Notes: generated by a model not told the origin, from the letters alone. A stretch of 64,000 bases of DNA from Thiotrichales bacterium (GCA_947478525.1 CANJVU010000001.1:1-64000); one strand, 5' to 3'; positions 33,297 to 43,195 are shown, counted from the first letter of the stretch. Made by a program: numbers and translations.

Positions 33297-34523
33297 CTAT
33301 TTTGCTTGCGCAAAACTGATCATATTCCACATGGGCAAAAACACACCCAACGCCAATACCAATACCATTGCACCCATCAATACTGTTAAAATAGGTTGAA
33401 TTAAATCAGCTAATTTTGTCATATCATAAGCCACTTCTCGCTCATAAAAATTAGCGACCTCTGCCATCATCTCATCCACCACGCCCGCCTCTTCACCAAT
33501 CGCGATCATTTGCAATACCATTTTGGGAAATAATCCGGTCTTGGTGGCCGCTTGCAGCAGAGACTCGCCTTTTTCGACACTGCCTTTCATGCCAATCAAT
33601 AAACTGCCAACATAAAGATTACCCACGGCTCTGGACAACAATTCTACCGCATTAACCAAGGGTACCCCTGAACTTAATAACATAGAAAATACACGAGCAA
33701 AACGTGCCATAATAATTCGCTCTAATAGACTACCCAATACAGGCAGACGCAACGCCAATCGATCGCGCAATAACGCACCTTCTTTGCTCTGCAGATACAC
33801 TTTAAGCACAATCACCAGCAACACAATAAAAAGCAACAACGCCAGCCAATGATTCAGAAAAAAAGTAGACACCGCAAAAATAATTCGCGTAGGCAAAGGT
33901 AATTGCGTATGAAACCCGGAAAAAATTTTACCAAAAGCAGGGATGACCATAAAGTTAAGCACCATAATTCCCGCCAACACCGCCACCAAAACCATTACTG
34001 GATAACGCAACGCCGCTTTTATACTCTTAACAGTGCGGTTTTCCAATTCAAAATAATCTGCCAATTGCAAAAAGGCCATCTCCATCTGTCCACTTTGCTC
34101 ACCGGCATCGACAATACTGATCATGATCGGTTTAAAAACCCGTGGATGCTGTTGCAATGCCTCACTTAAACTATGACCTGCGGAAATTTCAGCAATGACT
34201 GCTTGAATAATGTTACGCAAGGTTTTTTCACGCGTTGTTTCCAACAAACGACGCAGGGAGCTAATGATGGGCACCCCCGCTTTCAACATGGCATACATCT
34301 GCCGGCAAAACAACGATAGCTCTGCTACTTTAATACGCCGAGGAGTAATTTCCGACTTGAGCAGATCACGCACCGTCTTATGCTCTACGAACGGCTGAAT
34401 TTCAAGCGGAATCAACCCTTGCTGTTGCAAAATATCGGCAACACCCGCATCTGTTAACGCCACCAACGTGCCAGACTGCAATTCACCGCTGGCATTACGC
34501 GCTACATAACTATAGGTAGCCAC
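33297..34523 (-). CDS. mshG: MSHA pilus platform protein (GspF/PilC family)
   Basis: 408 aa. Polytopic inner-membrane protein with two T2SSF domains (about residues 65-190 and 270-390) and three clear membrane helices (IMVLNFMVIPAFG, WLALLLFIVLLVIVL, ILTVLMGAMVLVLALGVFLP). It forms the assembly platform that the MshE ATPase drives. The start is a GTG that shares one base with the mshE stop (TAGTG). Confidence 0.93.
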   Translation of the reverse strand: MATYSYVARNASGELQSGTLVALTDAGVADILQQQGLIPLEIQPFVEHKTVRDLLKSEITPRRIKVAELSLFCRQMYAMLKAGVPIISSLRRLLETTREKTLRNIIQAVIAEISAGHSLSEALQQHPRVFKPIMISIVDAGEQSGQMEMAFLQLADYFELENRTVKSIKAALRYPVMVLVAVLAGIMVLNFMVIPAFGKIFSGFHTQLPLPTRIIFAVSTFFLNHWLALLLFIVLLVIVLKVYLQSKEGALLRDRLALRLPVLGSLLERIIMARFARVFSMLLSSGVPLVNAVELLSRAVGNLYVGSLLIGMKGSVEKGESLLQAATKTGLFPKMVLQMIAIGEEAGVVDEMMAEVANFYEREVAYDMTKLADLIQPILTVLMGAMVLVLALGVFLPMWNMISFAQAK

Positions 34524-36214
34524 TAGTGATCACCCCCCACTCGAATCACCTCTGTCAAGGTCGTTAAGCCTTTTTGCACCAAGCCCATGGCATAATCCAC
34601 CAACAACTTGCCTTTCAAGTGCGCCGTTGCTAACTGCATAAAACCATCGGTATTATTGACGCGTAACGCTTCCAGCATCGGGTAGGTTAATTCTAACAAC
34701 TCAAATATCGCAATGCGACCACGATAACCGCTATGATTACAAGTATTACAACCTTTGCCCTGTTTGAAAGTGATGCCGTCGACCACATAATCACAAACCG
34801 TCAACCAATTGCGTTCATGTGCATCTGGCGGGTACTCTGCGGAACAGTTTGGGCAGATGCGACGCACCAACCGCTGCGCCAAAATGCCGCGCAAAGTAGA
34901 GGACAGCAAAAACCCTTCAACGCCCATATCCATCAAGCGCAAAGCACTGCTGGCGGCATCGTTGGTATGCAAAGTCGATAACACCAAATGTCCCGTCAAT
35001 GCGGCACGAATCGCCACACTCGCCGTTTCCTGATCGCGCATTTCGCCCACGAGGATCACATCAGGATCTTGTCGCAAAGCTGAGCGCAACACCGTCGCAA
35101 AGGTCAAGCCTACTTTTTGATTGACGTGTACTTGCGTCACCCGCTCTAAACGATATTCTACCGGGTCTTCTACGGTGATAATTTTACGTTCTGGGGTATT
35201 TAACTCACGAATGGCGGCATTCAACGTCGTGGTTTTACCACTACCGGTAGGTCCCGTCACCAAAATCACACCATTGGGATAGGACAGCAAGTTACGAAAT
35301 TCTTGCAGCATCACGCCTGACATACCAACGCTTTCCAGTGACAGCGTCCCACCGGTTTGATTCAACAGACGCATCACCACTGATTCACCATGCTGTGTCG
35401 GCATCACTGAAATCCGTATGTCAATCACATGCTGGCGGACTTTAATGTTAAAACGACCATCTTGGGGCAAACGGTGCTCGGAAATATTCAGCCCTGCCAT
35501 CAGCTTTAATCGCGTAACAATGGCACGCGCAATACCATACTCCTTAACCAACTGTTCCTGCAGAATGCCGTCAACACGCAAACGAATCCGCAACAATCGG
35601 GCATCTGGTTCGATATGAATGTCAGAAGCACCCACCTGCACGGCGTCTTCAAATAAAGATCGCAACAACTTAACCACCGGTGCGTCTGCCTCTTCGGCCT
35701 GGTAATCGAGCTCAATTAACCTATCGCCATCTTCCACCGATTCGTCTAATGCTTCGGCATAGGTTGAAATTTCTTGAGTTCGACGATACATCAAATCCAA
35801 GGTACGCAATAAATCATTTTCCCGCACCAGAGCAAATTTTACTGGTTTTTTTAATACCCGCTGAATTTCATCGGTGGCATTTAAATCAAACGGATCAGAA
35901 ACGCCAACCAGATAGCCACCATCACGCTCCTCTAAAATAATGGCGCGAAACCTTCTAGCATAAGCTTCTGAAAGTTTTTGCACTACCTCAGGGATCAGTT
36001 TATGGCGACGCAAATCAAATAACGGAATATCCAGCTGTTTCGCTAAACACTGCAGCAAAGCCTCTTCACTCAATATCCCGCGATTCACCAAGATGTTACC
36101 TAGCTTAAGCCCGGTTTTATGCTGTTCTTCCATGGCGCTAGTTAACTGCTGTTCTGTAATAAGGCCCTGTTGAATCAGCAATTCACCCAGACGGATTTTT
36201 TTTAATCCTTGCAT
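34523..36214 (-). CDS. mshE: MSHA pilus assembly ATPase (GspE/PilB family)
   Basis: 563 aa. An N-terminal MshEN domain (LGELLIQQGLITEQQL, a c-di-GMP-binding module in known MshE) precedes the RecA-like ATPase. The Walker A reads TGPTGSGKTTTLN, the Asp box is ITVEDPVEYRL, and Walker B lies in DPDVILVGEMRD. A tetracysteine zinc site (ICPNC and GCNTCNHSGYRGR) is intact. It powers pilus extension. It lies 3 bp after mshN. Confidence 0.95.
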   Translation of the reverse strand: MQGLKKIRLGELLIQQGLITEQQLTSAMEEQHKTGLKLGNILVNRGILSEEALLQCLAKQLDIPLFDLRRHKLIPEVVQKLSEAYARRFRAIILEERDGGYLVGVSDPFDLNATDEIQRVLKKPVKFALVRENDLLRTLDLMYRRTQEISTYAEALDESVEDGDRLIELDYQAEEADAPVVKLLRSLFEDAVQVGASDIHIEPDARLLRIRLRVDGILQEQLVKEYGIARAIVTRLKLMAGLNISEHRLPQDGRFNIKVRQHVIDIRISVMPTQHGESVVMRLLNQTGGTLSLESVGMSGVMLQEFRNLLSYPNGVILVTGPTGSGKTTTLNAAIRELNTPERKIITVEDPVEYRLERVTQVHVNQKVGLTFATVLRSALRQDPDVILVGEMRDQETASVAIRAALTGHLVLSTLHTNDAASSALRLMDMGVEGFLLSSTLRGILAQRLVRRICPNCSAEYPPDAHERNWLTVCDYVVDGITFKQGKGCNTCNHSGYRGRIAIFELLELTYPMLEALRVNNTDGFMQLATAHLKGKLLVDYAMGLVQKGLTTLTEVIRVGGDH

Positions 36215-36217
36215 ATG

Positions 36218-37201
36218 CTAGCCTCCCAGTTGACGCAACTTATCAGTTACAAACAATCGCACATCTGGGCTCACGCCAGGGTTACTGAGCACATGCTGAT
36301 AGGCAGACACTGCAGCACCGTTACGACCTTGTGCTTCCAAGGTTAATCCCAGCCCCAACCACCACTCAGCGCGTGAACTGTCTACCGCCAATAACTGATT
36401 GTACAGCTCTGATGCGGCAACATTACTACCCAATTGACGTAGCACACTGGCTTGCAAGGCGTAATAATCGGTATTATTTTTAATGGCGGGAGATTGTTGT
36501 TGCAATAATAGCAGCGCTTGTTGTGGGTTACCCTGCAAATCCAGCATCTGCGCTTTGAGCGTCAACAAGGTAGGATCGGTAGGGTTTTGTTGCAACCCTT
36601 GCTCCAATAAAACCGATGCTTGTGAATAACGTTGATTTTGTAATTGGTATTTCACCAAGGCAATGCGTGCATCACTGTATTGCGGAAACTGCTGTACCAA
36701 CACCTGTAAATCTTGTATCGCTTGTTGGGTTTGGCCGGCTTGATATTCGTTCATCACCACCTGATAAGCTTGTGCTGCTTTCTGCGCAGGAGTCAATGGC
36801 TGCGGCTGCTTGGCCACTACGGCGGTTACTGGAGTAACCGTTACTGGTTTTGGCGTTACTGCCATTGGCTTTATTGGCTTTGATGCAACTGTAGCAGCAG
36901 GTGCAGCAACTACCGGCATGGGTTCTGGTGCAGTTATAATCACTGGCGCAGGTTGAGTCGATACCGTCACCACGGGTTTTTTCATCACTGGCTTAGGCAC
37001 GGGTGGGCTAGGTTTAAGCCAAACATACAGCAATATAATAACCACCAAGACACCGATCAGTGGCCATAGAATTTTGCGGTAACCATAACTTTTAGGTTTA
37101 CCCAAAACCGGCTGCAACGCGTCGGTTGACGAAGTATTGTCTTCCGAACCTTTGCCCCGACGCTGCTCTAAATCTTTTAACATTTGATTGATCAAGCTCA
37201 T
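36218..37201 (-). CDS. mshN: MSHA biogenesis protein with TPR repeats
   Basis: 327 aa from the ATG at 37201, which overlaps the mshM stop (ATGA); the longer reading frame from 37279 would run back into mshM. MSLINQMLKDLEQRRG is the typical MshN N-terminus. A membrane helix (LWPLIGVLVVIILLYVWL) and a Pro/Val-rich periplasmic linker precede several TPRs. It is probably an inner-membrane/periplasmic scaffold. Confidence 0.9.
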   Translation of the reverse strand: MSLINQMLKDLEQRRGKGSEDNTSSTDALQPVLGKPKSYGYRKILWPLIGVLVVIILLYVWLKPSPPVPKPVMKKPVVTVSTQPAPVIITAPEPMPVVAAPAATVASKPIKPMAVTPKPVTVTPVTAVVAKQPQPLTPAQKAAQAYQVVMNEYQAGQTQQAIQDLQVLVQQFPQYSDARIALVKYQLQNQRYSQASVLLEQGLQQNPTDPTLLTLKAQMLDLQGNPQQALLLLQQQSPAIKNNTDYYALQASVLRQLGSNVAASELYNQLLAVDSSRAEWWLGLGLTLEAQGRNGAAVSAYQHVLSNPGVSPDVRLFVTDKLRQLGG

Positions 37202-38118
37202 GATAATTTCCCTATCTTCCACGCATATGCAAATCCTAACACCAGAACCACCAATACACCAGCTATCGCCATAACCCATTTCCAGGCATGACGACGTGGT
37301 AAGGTGCGTAATACCGAATGGCTGTCGCGTACCGCAATGGCTACCGATCGCGGGGTCACCACGGCCTCACCACGACCATAAGCGACCAATAACGCTTTAT
37401 GGCATAAAATATTAATCACCCGGGGCACGCCTTGGCTGGCACGATAAAGCTTACGAATCGCCGGTGCGCTAAACAAATTGCCCTTGGTATACCCGGCCAT
37501 CGACACACGATGAAACACATATTGTGACAACTCCTGTGGCGTCAGGGATCGTAACACATAACTAAAGCCAATGCGTTGCAGCAGCTGGCGAAACTTATAT
37601 AATTTTAATTTCTCATCTAATTCAGGTTGCGCAAACAATACGATTTGCAATAACTTCTCAGATTCCGTTTCAAGGTTACTCAGCAGGCGCAAGGCTTCCA
37701 GCGTGTCATCTGCCAACGCTTGCGCTTCATCAACAATTACCACCACGCGTTTTTTTTGATGCTTTAATTCAATTAACCGCTCACTCAAACGCGACAATAG
37801 CGTATTGGTATCACCCTTCACGTTTACACGCAAACCCAATTCTTTCGCCAATGCCACACGCAAACCTTGCGGGTCAACATCAGGGTTGGGAATATAAGCT
37901 GTGACGCATTCACCACCCAGACTGTCTAATAATTTCCGGCACAATAACGTTTTGCCGGAACCCACTTCACCGATGATTTTGATAAACCCTTCGCCGGATC
38001 TTAAGCTAAACAATAACGTGTTCAACCCTTCCTGATGCGCCGGCAAATTGCAGTAAAATAAAGTGTTGGGGGTTAAGGTAAACGGTAGGTCCTTGAGCCC
38101 AAAATGTTTAAGATACAT
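37198..38118 (-). CDS. mshM: MSHA biogenesis AAA ATPase (ExeA-like)
   Basis: 306 aa. Walker A GEVGSGKTLLCR and Walker B RVVVIVDEAQAL are clear, and a C-terminal membrane helix (VMAIAGVLVVLVLGFAYAW) anchors it. The N-terminus MYLKHFGLKDLPFTLTPN is the standard ExeA/MshM opening. The family helps secretin assembly across peptidoglycan. Placed between mshL and mshN as in Vibrio. Confidence 0.93.
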   Translation of the reverse strand: MYLKHFGLKDLPFTLTPNTLFYCNLPAHQEGLNTLLFSLRSGEGFIKIIGEVGSGKTLLCRKLLDSLGGECVTAYIPNPDVDPQGLRVALAKELGLRVNVKGDTNTLLSRLSERLIELKHQKKRVVVIVDEAQALADDTLEALRLLSNLETESEKLLQIVLFAQPELDEKLKLYKFRQLLQRIGFSYVLRSLTPQELSQYVFHRVSMAGYTKGNLFSAPAIRKLYRASQGVPRVINILCHKALLVAYGRGEAVVTPRSVAIAVRDSHSVLRTLPRRHAWKWVMAIAGVLVVLVLGFAYAWKIGKLS

Positions 38119-38138
38119 GATTTATCCCAACCCCACCA

Positions 38139-40070
38139 TCAACTCTGCGTCTCTACCTCAGTCGCTTGTTTAGCCTTCGCTGCTTGCAAAGTTTGCTCAC
38201 CTTCCGCTAAGTTTTGCTGACGGTCCAACCCGTTAAAATACTCAGTCTCCGCCAAGTTGCCAAACACATCAGGGTGTGAACCAAAATGATACCCTTTATT
38301 CATTACCTGATATTGATCTTTGGCATCTTGCAGTTGATCGATCCAGGTATTGTCATCCACCACAATCGGACGCATTAAAATAATCAACTCTGTTTTTACA
38401 GCGGTTTGATTGGTACGACGGAACAAAGCACCTAAATACGGAATCTTGCCTAAGAACGGCACATCAGCATTTTGTTCTTCCATATCATTACTCATCATCC
38501 CGCCGAGAATAATCATTTCACCACTCTTGGCTCGCACGATGCTGTCAGATTCACGCACTTTACTTAACGCTAAGCTTAATGAACTAGTCTGGCCGTTTAC
38601 AACAAAAATTTGTGGATCAGCCGTTACCGTACTGACCATTGGATGCACATGCAATGTCACCACATTATTGGCTCCAATTTGCGGGGTCACACCCAAGGCA
38701 ATACCGGAAAAAAATGGGTTGAGGTTAACATTTTGAGTTTGTACAGGCGTGCTACCTGTACTGGTTGCAAGATCACTGTTAAAACCAGTCGCATAATACT
38801 GATTTTGACCCACTTTAATCACCGCTTCCTGATTATTCATGGTCGAAATACGGGGGTTCGACAGCACTTGCACATTACCTTCAGTAGACAAAGCATGAAT
38901 CACCCCACTAAAATTACCGACACTACCACTTAAACTCATGACTTGTGTAAATGGCCCCAAATTTCCTGGAAGGCTTTGAGGTACCAAATTTGCGGGAAGC
39001 GAATTAGGAACAGCTTCGCCTGGTATAGAGGTTCCCATACCACTAACATGCATTCCCAAAAGACTCCAATCAACCCCTGCCTGAAAACTATCACTCAGCG
39101 TCACCTCTAACACTTGAGTATCAATAATCACTTCACGGTTCATCGATGACTGCGTTTGATCCAAATAACGCGCAACATTATTCAATTCTTCTGGCGTGGC
39201 TTTTACCACAACAATTCCCGCCGCTGGGTTCAATACCACACTGTTGCCATTCTCTTTGCCGATAATCGCTTCCAAACTAATTTTCAATGTCCTCCAAAAA
39301 TTGGCTTGAGCAATGGTACTGATACTACTGCTAATCTGCTGGCCATTGGTATTGGTTTGTGGGCCGGTATTAGCATTATTGTTACTCGTGGTGCCATTGT
39401 TATTATTTCCACCATTATTAGCGTTGTTATTGTTGCCATTATTGTTGCTGCCACCACCATTACCATTACCATTACCACCACTACCGCTGCTATTACCACC
39501 ACTTTCCCCGGAAACGATTTCAGTATAAGACTGACCATAACGCTGCACATCTAAATAATTAACGGTAAAAATACGAGTCTGGATGCCTGCGGTAAACACT
39601 TCAAAACCATAAGGGGTATATTCATAACGATAGCCATAAATATCATGCACGGCATCGAGCACTTGCTGGATGGTCACTTGCTTCAAGTTCAAACTGATAT
39701 TGCCTTCTACTTCAGGGCTAATGATGATGTTGTAAGGCGTACCTTCTACCAAGCTCATAAAGAATTCACGCGCGGGCATATTGCTCACTTGAATATTAAA
39801 GCGCTGCGCAATGGGTTGTTGCTTAACATCAGTAATGGCCAGGCTTGGCAACAATGATTGAGTAACCGACGCAGGAACCGCCATAGCATTAGATTGACCA
39901 GAGGCCATCGCTTTATCCGTTGCAATGCCTTTGATCAACGCATCATTCATTTGGTCAATCGCAGGATGGCCTTTTTCTTCCACGCCACATCCGGTTAATG
40001 TTGAAGTCAATGCTAACGCCAATAGAATGGCAACCACTGTACCTCGACGTCGAATTATTTTGCCTTGCAT
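38139..40070 (-). CDS. mshL: MSHA pilus secretin (outer-membrane channel)
   Basis: About 643 aa from the ATG at 40070 (GGGG 9 bases upstream; a GTG five codons earlier is less likely). A lipoprotein signal ends in LTGC. A secretin N-domain (FNIQVSNMPAREFFMSLVEG) and the secretin core follow (VLSNPRISTMNNQEAVIKVG, ending GGMMSNDMEEQNADVPFLGKIP split over the beta-lip). Between them is an extraordinary Asn/Gly-rich linker of more than 50 residues (39343-39511). It forms the outer-membrane gate for the pilus. Confidence 0.93.
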   Translation of the reverse strand: MQGKIIRRRGTVVAILLALALTSTLTGCGVEEKGHPAIDQMNDALIKGIATDKAMASGQSNAMAVPASVTQSLLPSLAITDVKQQPIAQRFNIQVSNMPAREFFMSLVEGTPYNIIISPEVEGNISLNLKQVTIQQVLDAVHDIYGYRYEYTPYGFEVFTAGIQTRIFTVNYLDVQRYGQSYTEIVSGESGGNSSGSGGNGNGNGGGSNNNGNNNNANNGGNNNNGTTSNNNANTGPQTNTNGQQISSSISTIAQANFWRTLKISLEAIIGKENGNSVVLNPAAGIVVVKATPEELNNVARYLDQTQSSMNREVIIDTQVLEVTLSDSFQAGVDWSLLGMHVSGMGTSIPGEAVPNSLPANLVPQSLPGNLGPFTQVMSLSGSVGNFSGVIHALSTEGNVQVLSNPRISTMNNQEAVIKVGQNQYYATGFNSDLATSTGSTPVQTQNVNLNPFFSGIALGVTPQIGANNVVTLHVHPMVSTVTADPQIFVVNGQTSSLSLALSKVRESDSIVRAKSGEMIILGGMMSNDMEEQNADVPFLGKIPYLGALFRRTNQTAVKTELIILMRPIVVDDNTWIDQLQDAKDQYQVMNKGYHFGSHPDVFGNLAETEYFNGLDRQQNLAEGEQTLQAAKAKQATEVETQS

Positions 40071-40100
40071 GTTAAGATTCCCCACTCACTTTTGTTATCG

Positions 40101-40433
40101 TCATTTTTTTATCGGTGACACCACAAACAGATGTATCGTTTTATTTTTTCGTACCAGCGTTACTTCATTGTCACTAATTTGGGTAACCTGCATACCATTT
40201 ATTTTGTCGCCTTCACGCACAAAGTTACCGTCAATTTGCGCCATACGTTGACCACCACGGTCAATAATCGCCGTAACGTCTGAGACCTGATCATCCGGCG
40301 AAGGCCCCATATATCCTGCTGGACGGGTAGGATCTTGTAGTTGCGCGGCAAATAATGGCAGCGTCAGCAACAATAACCCAAGGGTGATCCCCCATTGCAT
40401 TGTCGATTTTTTACCAGCCACGCGTCTCAACAC
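40101..40433 (-). CDS. mshK: MSHA biogenesis protein MshK-like (PilP/GspC-like)
   Basis: 110 aa. An N-terminal hydrophobic signal-anchor (WGITLGLLLLTLPLFAAQ) is followed by QDPTRPAGYMGP and a small beta domain (VREGDKINGMQVTQISDNEVTLVRK), characteristic of MshK. It probably connects inner-membrane components to the secretin. The start is a GTG with AAGGAG 6 bases upstream, overlapping the intergenic end of the mshJ-like gene. Confidence 0.85.
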   Translation of the reverse strand: MLRRVAGKKSTMQWGITLGLLLLTLPLFAAQLQDPTRPAGYMGPSPDDQVSDVTAIIDRGGQRMAQIDGNFVREGDKINGMQVTQISDNEVTLVRKNKTIHLFVVSPIKK

Positions 40434-40443
40434 TTGTTACTCC

Positions 40444-41097
40444 TTACCACGTCAACGTATGAAATTTAAAGATCACTTTGGCATTCGGATAAGTAGTCAC
40501 CTGATAATCCAATCCATCAAAAAACACCTGCCACTGCAACCGTTGAATTTTTTGCAAATATCGCAGGATAGCAAAATAATTCCCTTCCAAGATCAACTGC
40601 CCATTTTCTTGCGTGACCGGACGCGCGACCGCCTGACCTACAATGGCATTGATTTGCTTACTTGAGGTACTGGTCAAGGCTTCTATTTTTACACCAGGAG
40701 TTCCCATCACCATTTGACGCAACATCTCATCTCGTTGATTAACCGGAACAAATTGATCCGTATATTCTTGAAGGCCTTTCAATAAAGCAGCCTGCTGTTT
40801 TTTCAAGGCTTGTATTTTAGCAATGCTGCTGGCTTGATTTCCTTTAGTATTGGTGGAAACCAGATTGCGCAAAGCCTCATTCACATCTACTAATTCTTTG
40901 TTTTGCTGTTGTATTTGTTCTTGCATTCTACTTTTTTGCATAGATATGGGTACCCACAACAGCAAATACCAAAACAACAAAATAACCAAACCACATCCTA
41001 CCAATGCAAGAAAACGAGCATTCAAAGAACGCTGATCTAACTCCGTTTTAAAGTGACTCAGCTTTTGCAGTATTTTCAGCCTACTCTTATTCACCAT
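40444..41097 (-). CDS. mshJ: MSHA biogenesis protein MshJ (PilO-like)
   Basis: 217 aa. One N-terminal membrane helix (FLALVGCGLVILLFWYLLLW) is followed by a coiled coil and a ferredoxin-like periplasmic domain, the PilO/GspM plan. It partners the PilN-like protein in the inner-membrane alignment complex, and the two genes overlap by 11 bp. Confidence 0.85.
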   Translation of the reverse strand: MVNKSRLKILQKLSHFKTELDQRSLNARFLALVGCGLVILLFWYLLLWVPISMQKSRMQEQIQQQNKELVDVNEALRNLVSTNTKGNQASSIAKIQALKKQQAALLKGLQEYTDQFVPVNQRDEMLRQMVMGTPGVKIEALTSTSSKQINAIVGQAVARPVTQENGQLILEGNYFAILRYLQKIQRLQWQVFFDGLDYQVTTYPNAKVIFKFHTLTW

Positions 41098-41707
41098 TTG
41101 CGGTCACCTCAAAATGATTTAAAACTTTAAGCGTAGGCGCTTTAGTAACAGGCTGGCTTTGTACCTGGGCACCCCCTCCTAAACTGACCAACTTAATATG
41201 TCTATTTTTAAAGGCTTTTGTTTTCTTTAGCGACGCCATAAATACCAAGACATTGGCATTATTATCGGTTTCGCCTGATAAGCTAATGTCACGCCCCTGG
41301 TTCGTAATAATAATTTTTGTTAACCAAACACCCGGTAAAGTTTTTTGTCCCAAAGCTAACAAATAAGGCGAAAAACCATAATCGGCTCTTTGTTTTTCCT
41401 GCTTAATAGAGGCAAAAAGCTGCGTTTCACTGGCAACTTCTTTCAACAGCGATGCCAACTGCGCCTCTGATGTAGTGGGTGTGGCCGTTTTATTACTTAA
41501 CTGAGCCATCGTACCACTAACCGCAATAACTTTTTGCGACAAATCATCCAACTGTTTGTGCAAAACTTTGACCTGCCATAGGCCATATAGCCAAACCCCC
41601 AGAAGAATGATCAGAAAAACCCCTAAAATTGGTACAAAACGACGCACCGGCAACGTGCCGGTTTTTTCTTGCGGAATCGCTAAAAATAGGTTTACGGTTT
41701 GTTTCAT
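41087..41707 (-). CDS. PilN-like MSHA biogenesis protein (MshI2-like)
   Basis: 206 aa from the ATG at 41707, which overlaps the preceding stop (ATGA); the longer frame from 41755 runs into the upstream gene. MKQTVNLFLAIP is the typical PilN opening, then a membrane helix (LGVFLIILLGVWLYGLW), a coiled coil and a small domain containing VWLTKIIITNQGRDISLSGE, characteristic of PilN/GspL. It links the cytoplasmic actin-like MshI to the MshJ/PilO-like protein. Confidence 0.85.
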   Translation of the reverse strand: MKQTVNLFLAIPQEKTGTLPVRRFVPILGVFLIILLGVWLYGLWQVKVLHKQLDDLSQKVIAVSGTMAQLSNKTATPTTSEAQLASLLKEVASETQLFASIKQEKQRADYGFSPYLLALGQKTLPGVWLTKIIITNQGRDISLSGETDNNANVLVFMASLKKTKAFKNRHIKLVSLGGGAQVQSQPVTKAPTLKVLNHFEVTANGE

Positions 41708-42606
41708 ACTACCGTTCCTTGAGCCTGCAACGCTTGGCCAATCACAGCGAAGCACTGCGCAACATCCTGCTTGTCAATCGAAGCAGCCAGCGGTAACTCC
41801 TCGCTGAGATCCAAAACTTCTACTGGCAATAGCAACGCACTTCCAAACAAGGATTCTGCTGATGGGAGCTGTAAGAACCCTGGAGCTAAAAATACTTTAG
41901 CAGGACGACGATCACCCAAGTAACTTTGATAGAAATCCAATGAACGCTGTATTTCTAACGACAACCGATCACGACCTTCCGGGGAGTCCAGATGCGCTAT
42001 TTCACCGACATCTCGCACCATCCGCAGCACACCCGATTGGCTAATCATCAGATGAATCACTCGATCATCGCAGTACAATAACGCCACACCCTGCTCTGAC
42101 TCTGGTTTGAGCGCCAACAGCGCACTTAATGCCAATTCAATGATATTAATGTTGACCACGCGCAAGCCAACTTTATGCAATGAATCGGTTAATTGACGCA
42201 ATTCATCAAGCTGTGCCGCAATCACGTACATTTTATTAGGCTGCCCTCCCCGAACCGGAATCTGAACTACATCAATGGCCGATTGATCAATGGGATACTG
42301 TAATAAATCTTTAACCAGCCAGCGCGCTGCTTTCGACAACTCTTCTTCCAATACCAAGGGGGTATCAAGATATAGCAAGCGATACTGATTGGGTTGCAAT
42401 ACAAAGTGACAAGCAGATCCTTTTAATCGATGCTGAGAAACAAAATCAGCCAATAATTTATAGGCCTCTTTAAGCGTAGCGGCTGGCAAGAAAGCACAAT
42501 GGGAAATACCCGAACGCGAAGCAGAAGTTACTGCAACCGCAATGCCTCCAGCGTGCAGCGTGACGCAGCATAGTGACCCATTTTTTTGCCCACCCAATTG
42601 AAACAC
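41704..42606 (-). CDS. mshI: MSHA biogenesis protein MshI (PilM-like, actin fold)
   Basis: 300 aa starting at a GTG with GAGGAGC 6 bases upstream. The actin/FtsA-like fold is suggested by ALLYCDDRVIHLMISQSG and SLEIQRSLDFYQSYLG, the conserved MshI/CpaD-side segment. It is the first gene of the - strand MSHA set, after a 130-bp gap that should hold the operon promoter. Confidence 0.85.
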   Translation of the reverse strand: MFQLGGQKNGSLCCVTLHAGGIAVAVTSASRSGISHCAFLPAATLKEAYKLLADFVSQHRLKGSACHFVLQPNQYRLLYLDTPLVLEEELSKAARWLVKDLLQYPIDQSAIDVVQIPVRGGQPNKMYVIAAQLDELRQLTDSLHKVGLRVVNINIIELALSALLALKPESEQGVALLYCDDRVIHLMISQSGVLRMVRDVGEIAHLDSPEGRDRLSLEIQRSLDFYQSYLGDRRPAKVFLAPGFLQLPSAESLFGSALLLPVEVLDLSEELPLAASIDKQDVAQCFAVIGQALQAQGTVV

Positions 42607-42689
42607 AACAAGCTCCTCGGTTTGAACTCTTCAAACAAGGCCACATATTAATGTATGTTTAAAAAAATGTCTACTGATTTATCAGTTAA

Positions 42690-42731
42690 AAAAATAAGGG
42701 GGAAATAGAGACGCGATCAACCGCGTCTCTA
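42690..42731 (-). terminator. Terminator after rplI
   Basis: On the minus strand TAGAGACGCG, a 6-base loop and CGCGTCTCTA form a perfect 10-bp stem (42706-42731), followed by TTT, a C-run and then TTATTTTTTT. It lies just after the rplI stop codon and ahead of the mshI promoter gap. Confidence 0.65.
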
Positions 42732-42738
42732 CAAAAAA

Positions 42739-43185
42739 CTATTCCGCTTGGATGACGACTTTTACCGTACTGTCCACATCGAAATGTAAATGAACCGCAA
42801 CATCATATTCACCCACTTGGCGCAAGACACCTTCAGGCAAACGAACTTGATGACGCTCAATGGCAACGCCTTTGGCAACCAACGCATCAGCCAAATCATG
42901 AGTACCAATGGAACCGAATAGCTTTCCACCCTCCCCCGCTTTAGCATTAATGGTGATCACAATGCTTTCCAACTGTTTAACCATTTGATGCGCCGCCTGT
43001 AAGCGAGTCGCTTCCAATTTTTCCAACTCAGCACGCTGAGTTTCAAAAACGGCAAGGTTATCAGCAGAAGCACGCATGCCTTTGCCTTGTGGCAACAAGA
43101 AGTTGCGCGCATAGCCAGGTTTAACATTCACGGTTGCGCCTAAATCGCCCAACCCACGGATTTTTTCTCTTAAAATAACTAGCAT
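42739..43185 (-). CDS. rplI: 50S ribosomal protein L9
   Basis: 148 aa. The N-terminal RNA-binding domain (LREKIRGLGDLGATVNVKPGYARNFLLPQGKG), a long connecting helix (ELEKLEATRLQAAHQ) and the C-terminal domain (GKLFGSIGTHDLADAL) are complete. Two tandem ATGs occur; I chose the second because AAGGAG is 6 bases before it. Final gene of the rpsF-rpsR-rplI operon. Confidence 0.96.
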   Translation of the reverse strand: MLVILREKIRGLGDLGATVNVKPGYARNFLLPQGKGMRASADNLAVFETQRAELEKLEATRLQAAHQMVKQLESIVITINAKAGEGGKLFGSIGTHDLADALVAKGVAIERHQVRLPEGVLRQVGEYDVAVHLHFDVDSTVKVVIQAE

Positions 43186-43195
43186 CATCGACTCC

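Noticed and set aside
39156..39554. Two overlapping frames (132 and 88 aa) in the mshL region
   Set aside because: Ile/Thr/Val- and Met-rich shadows of the Asn/Gly linker repeat.
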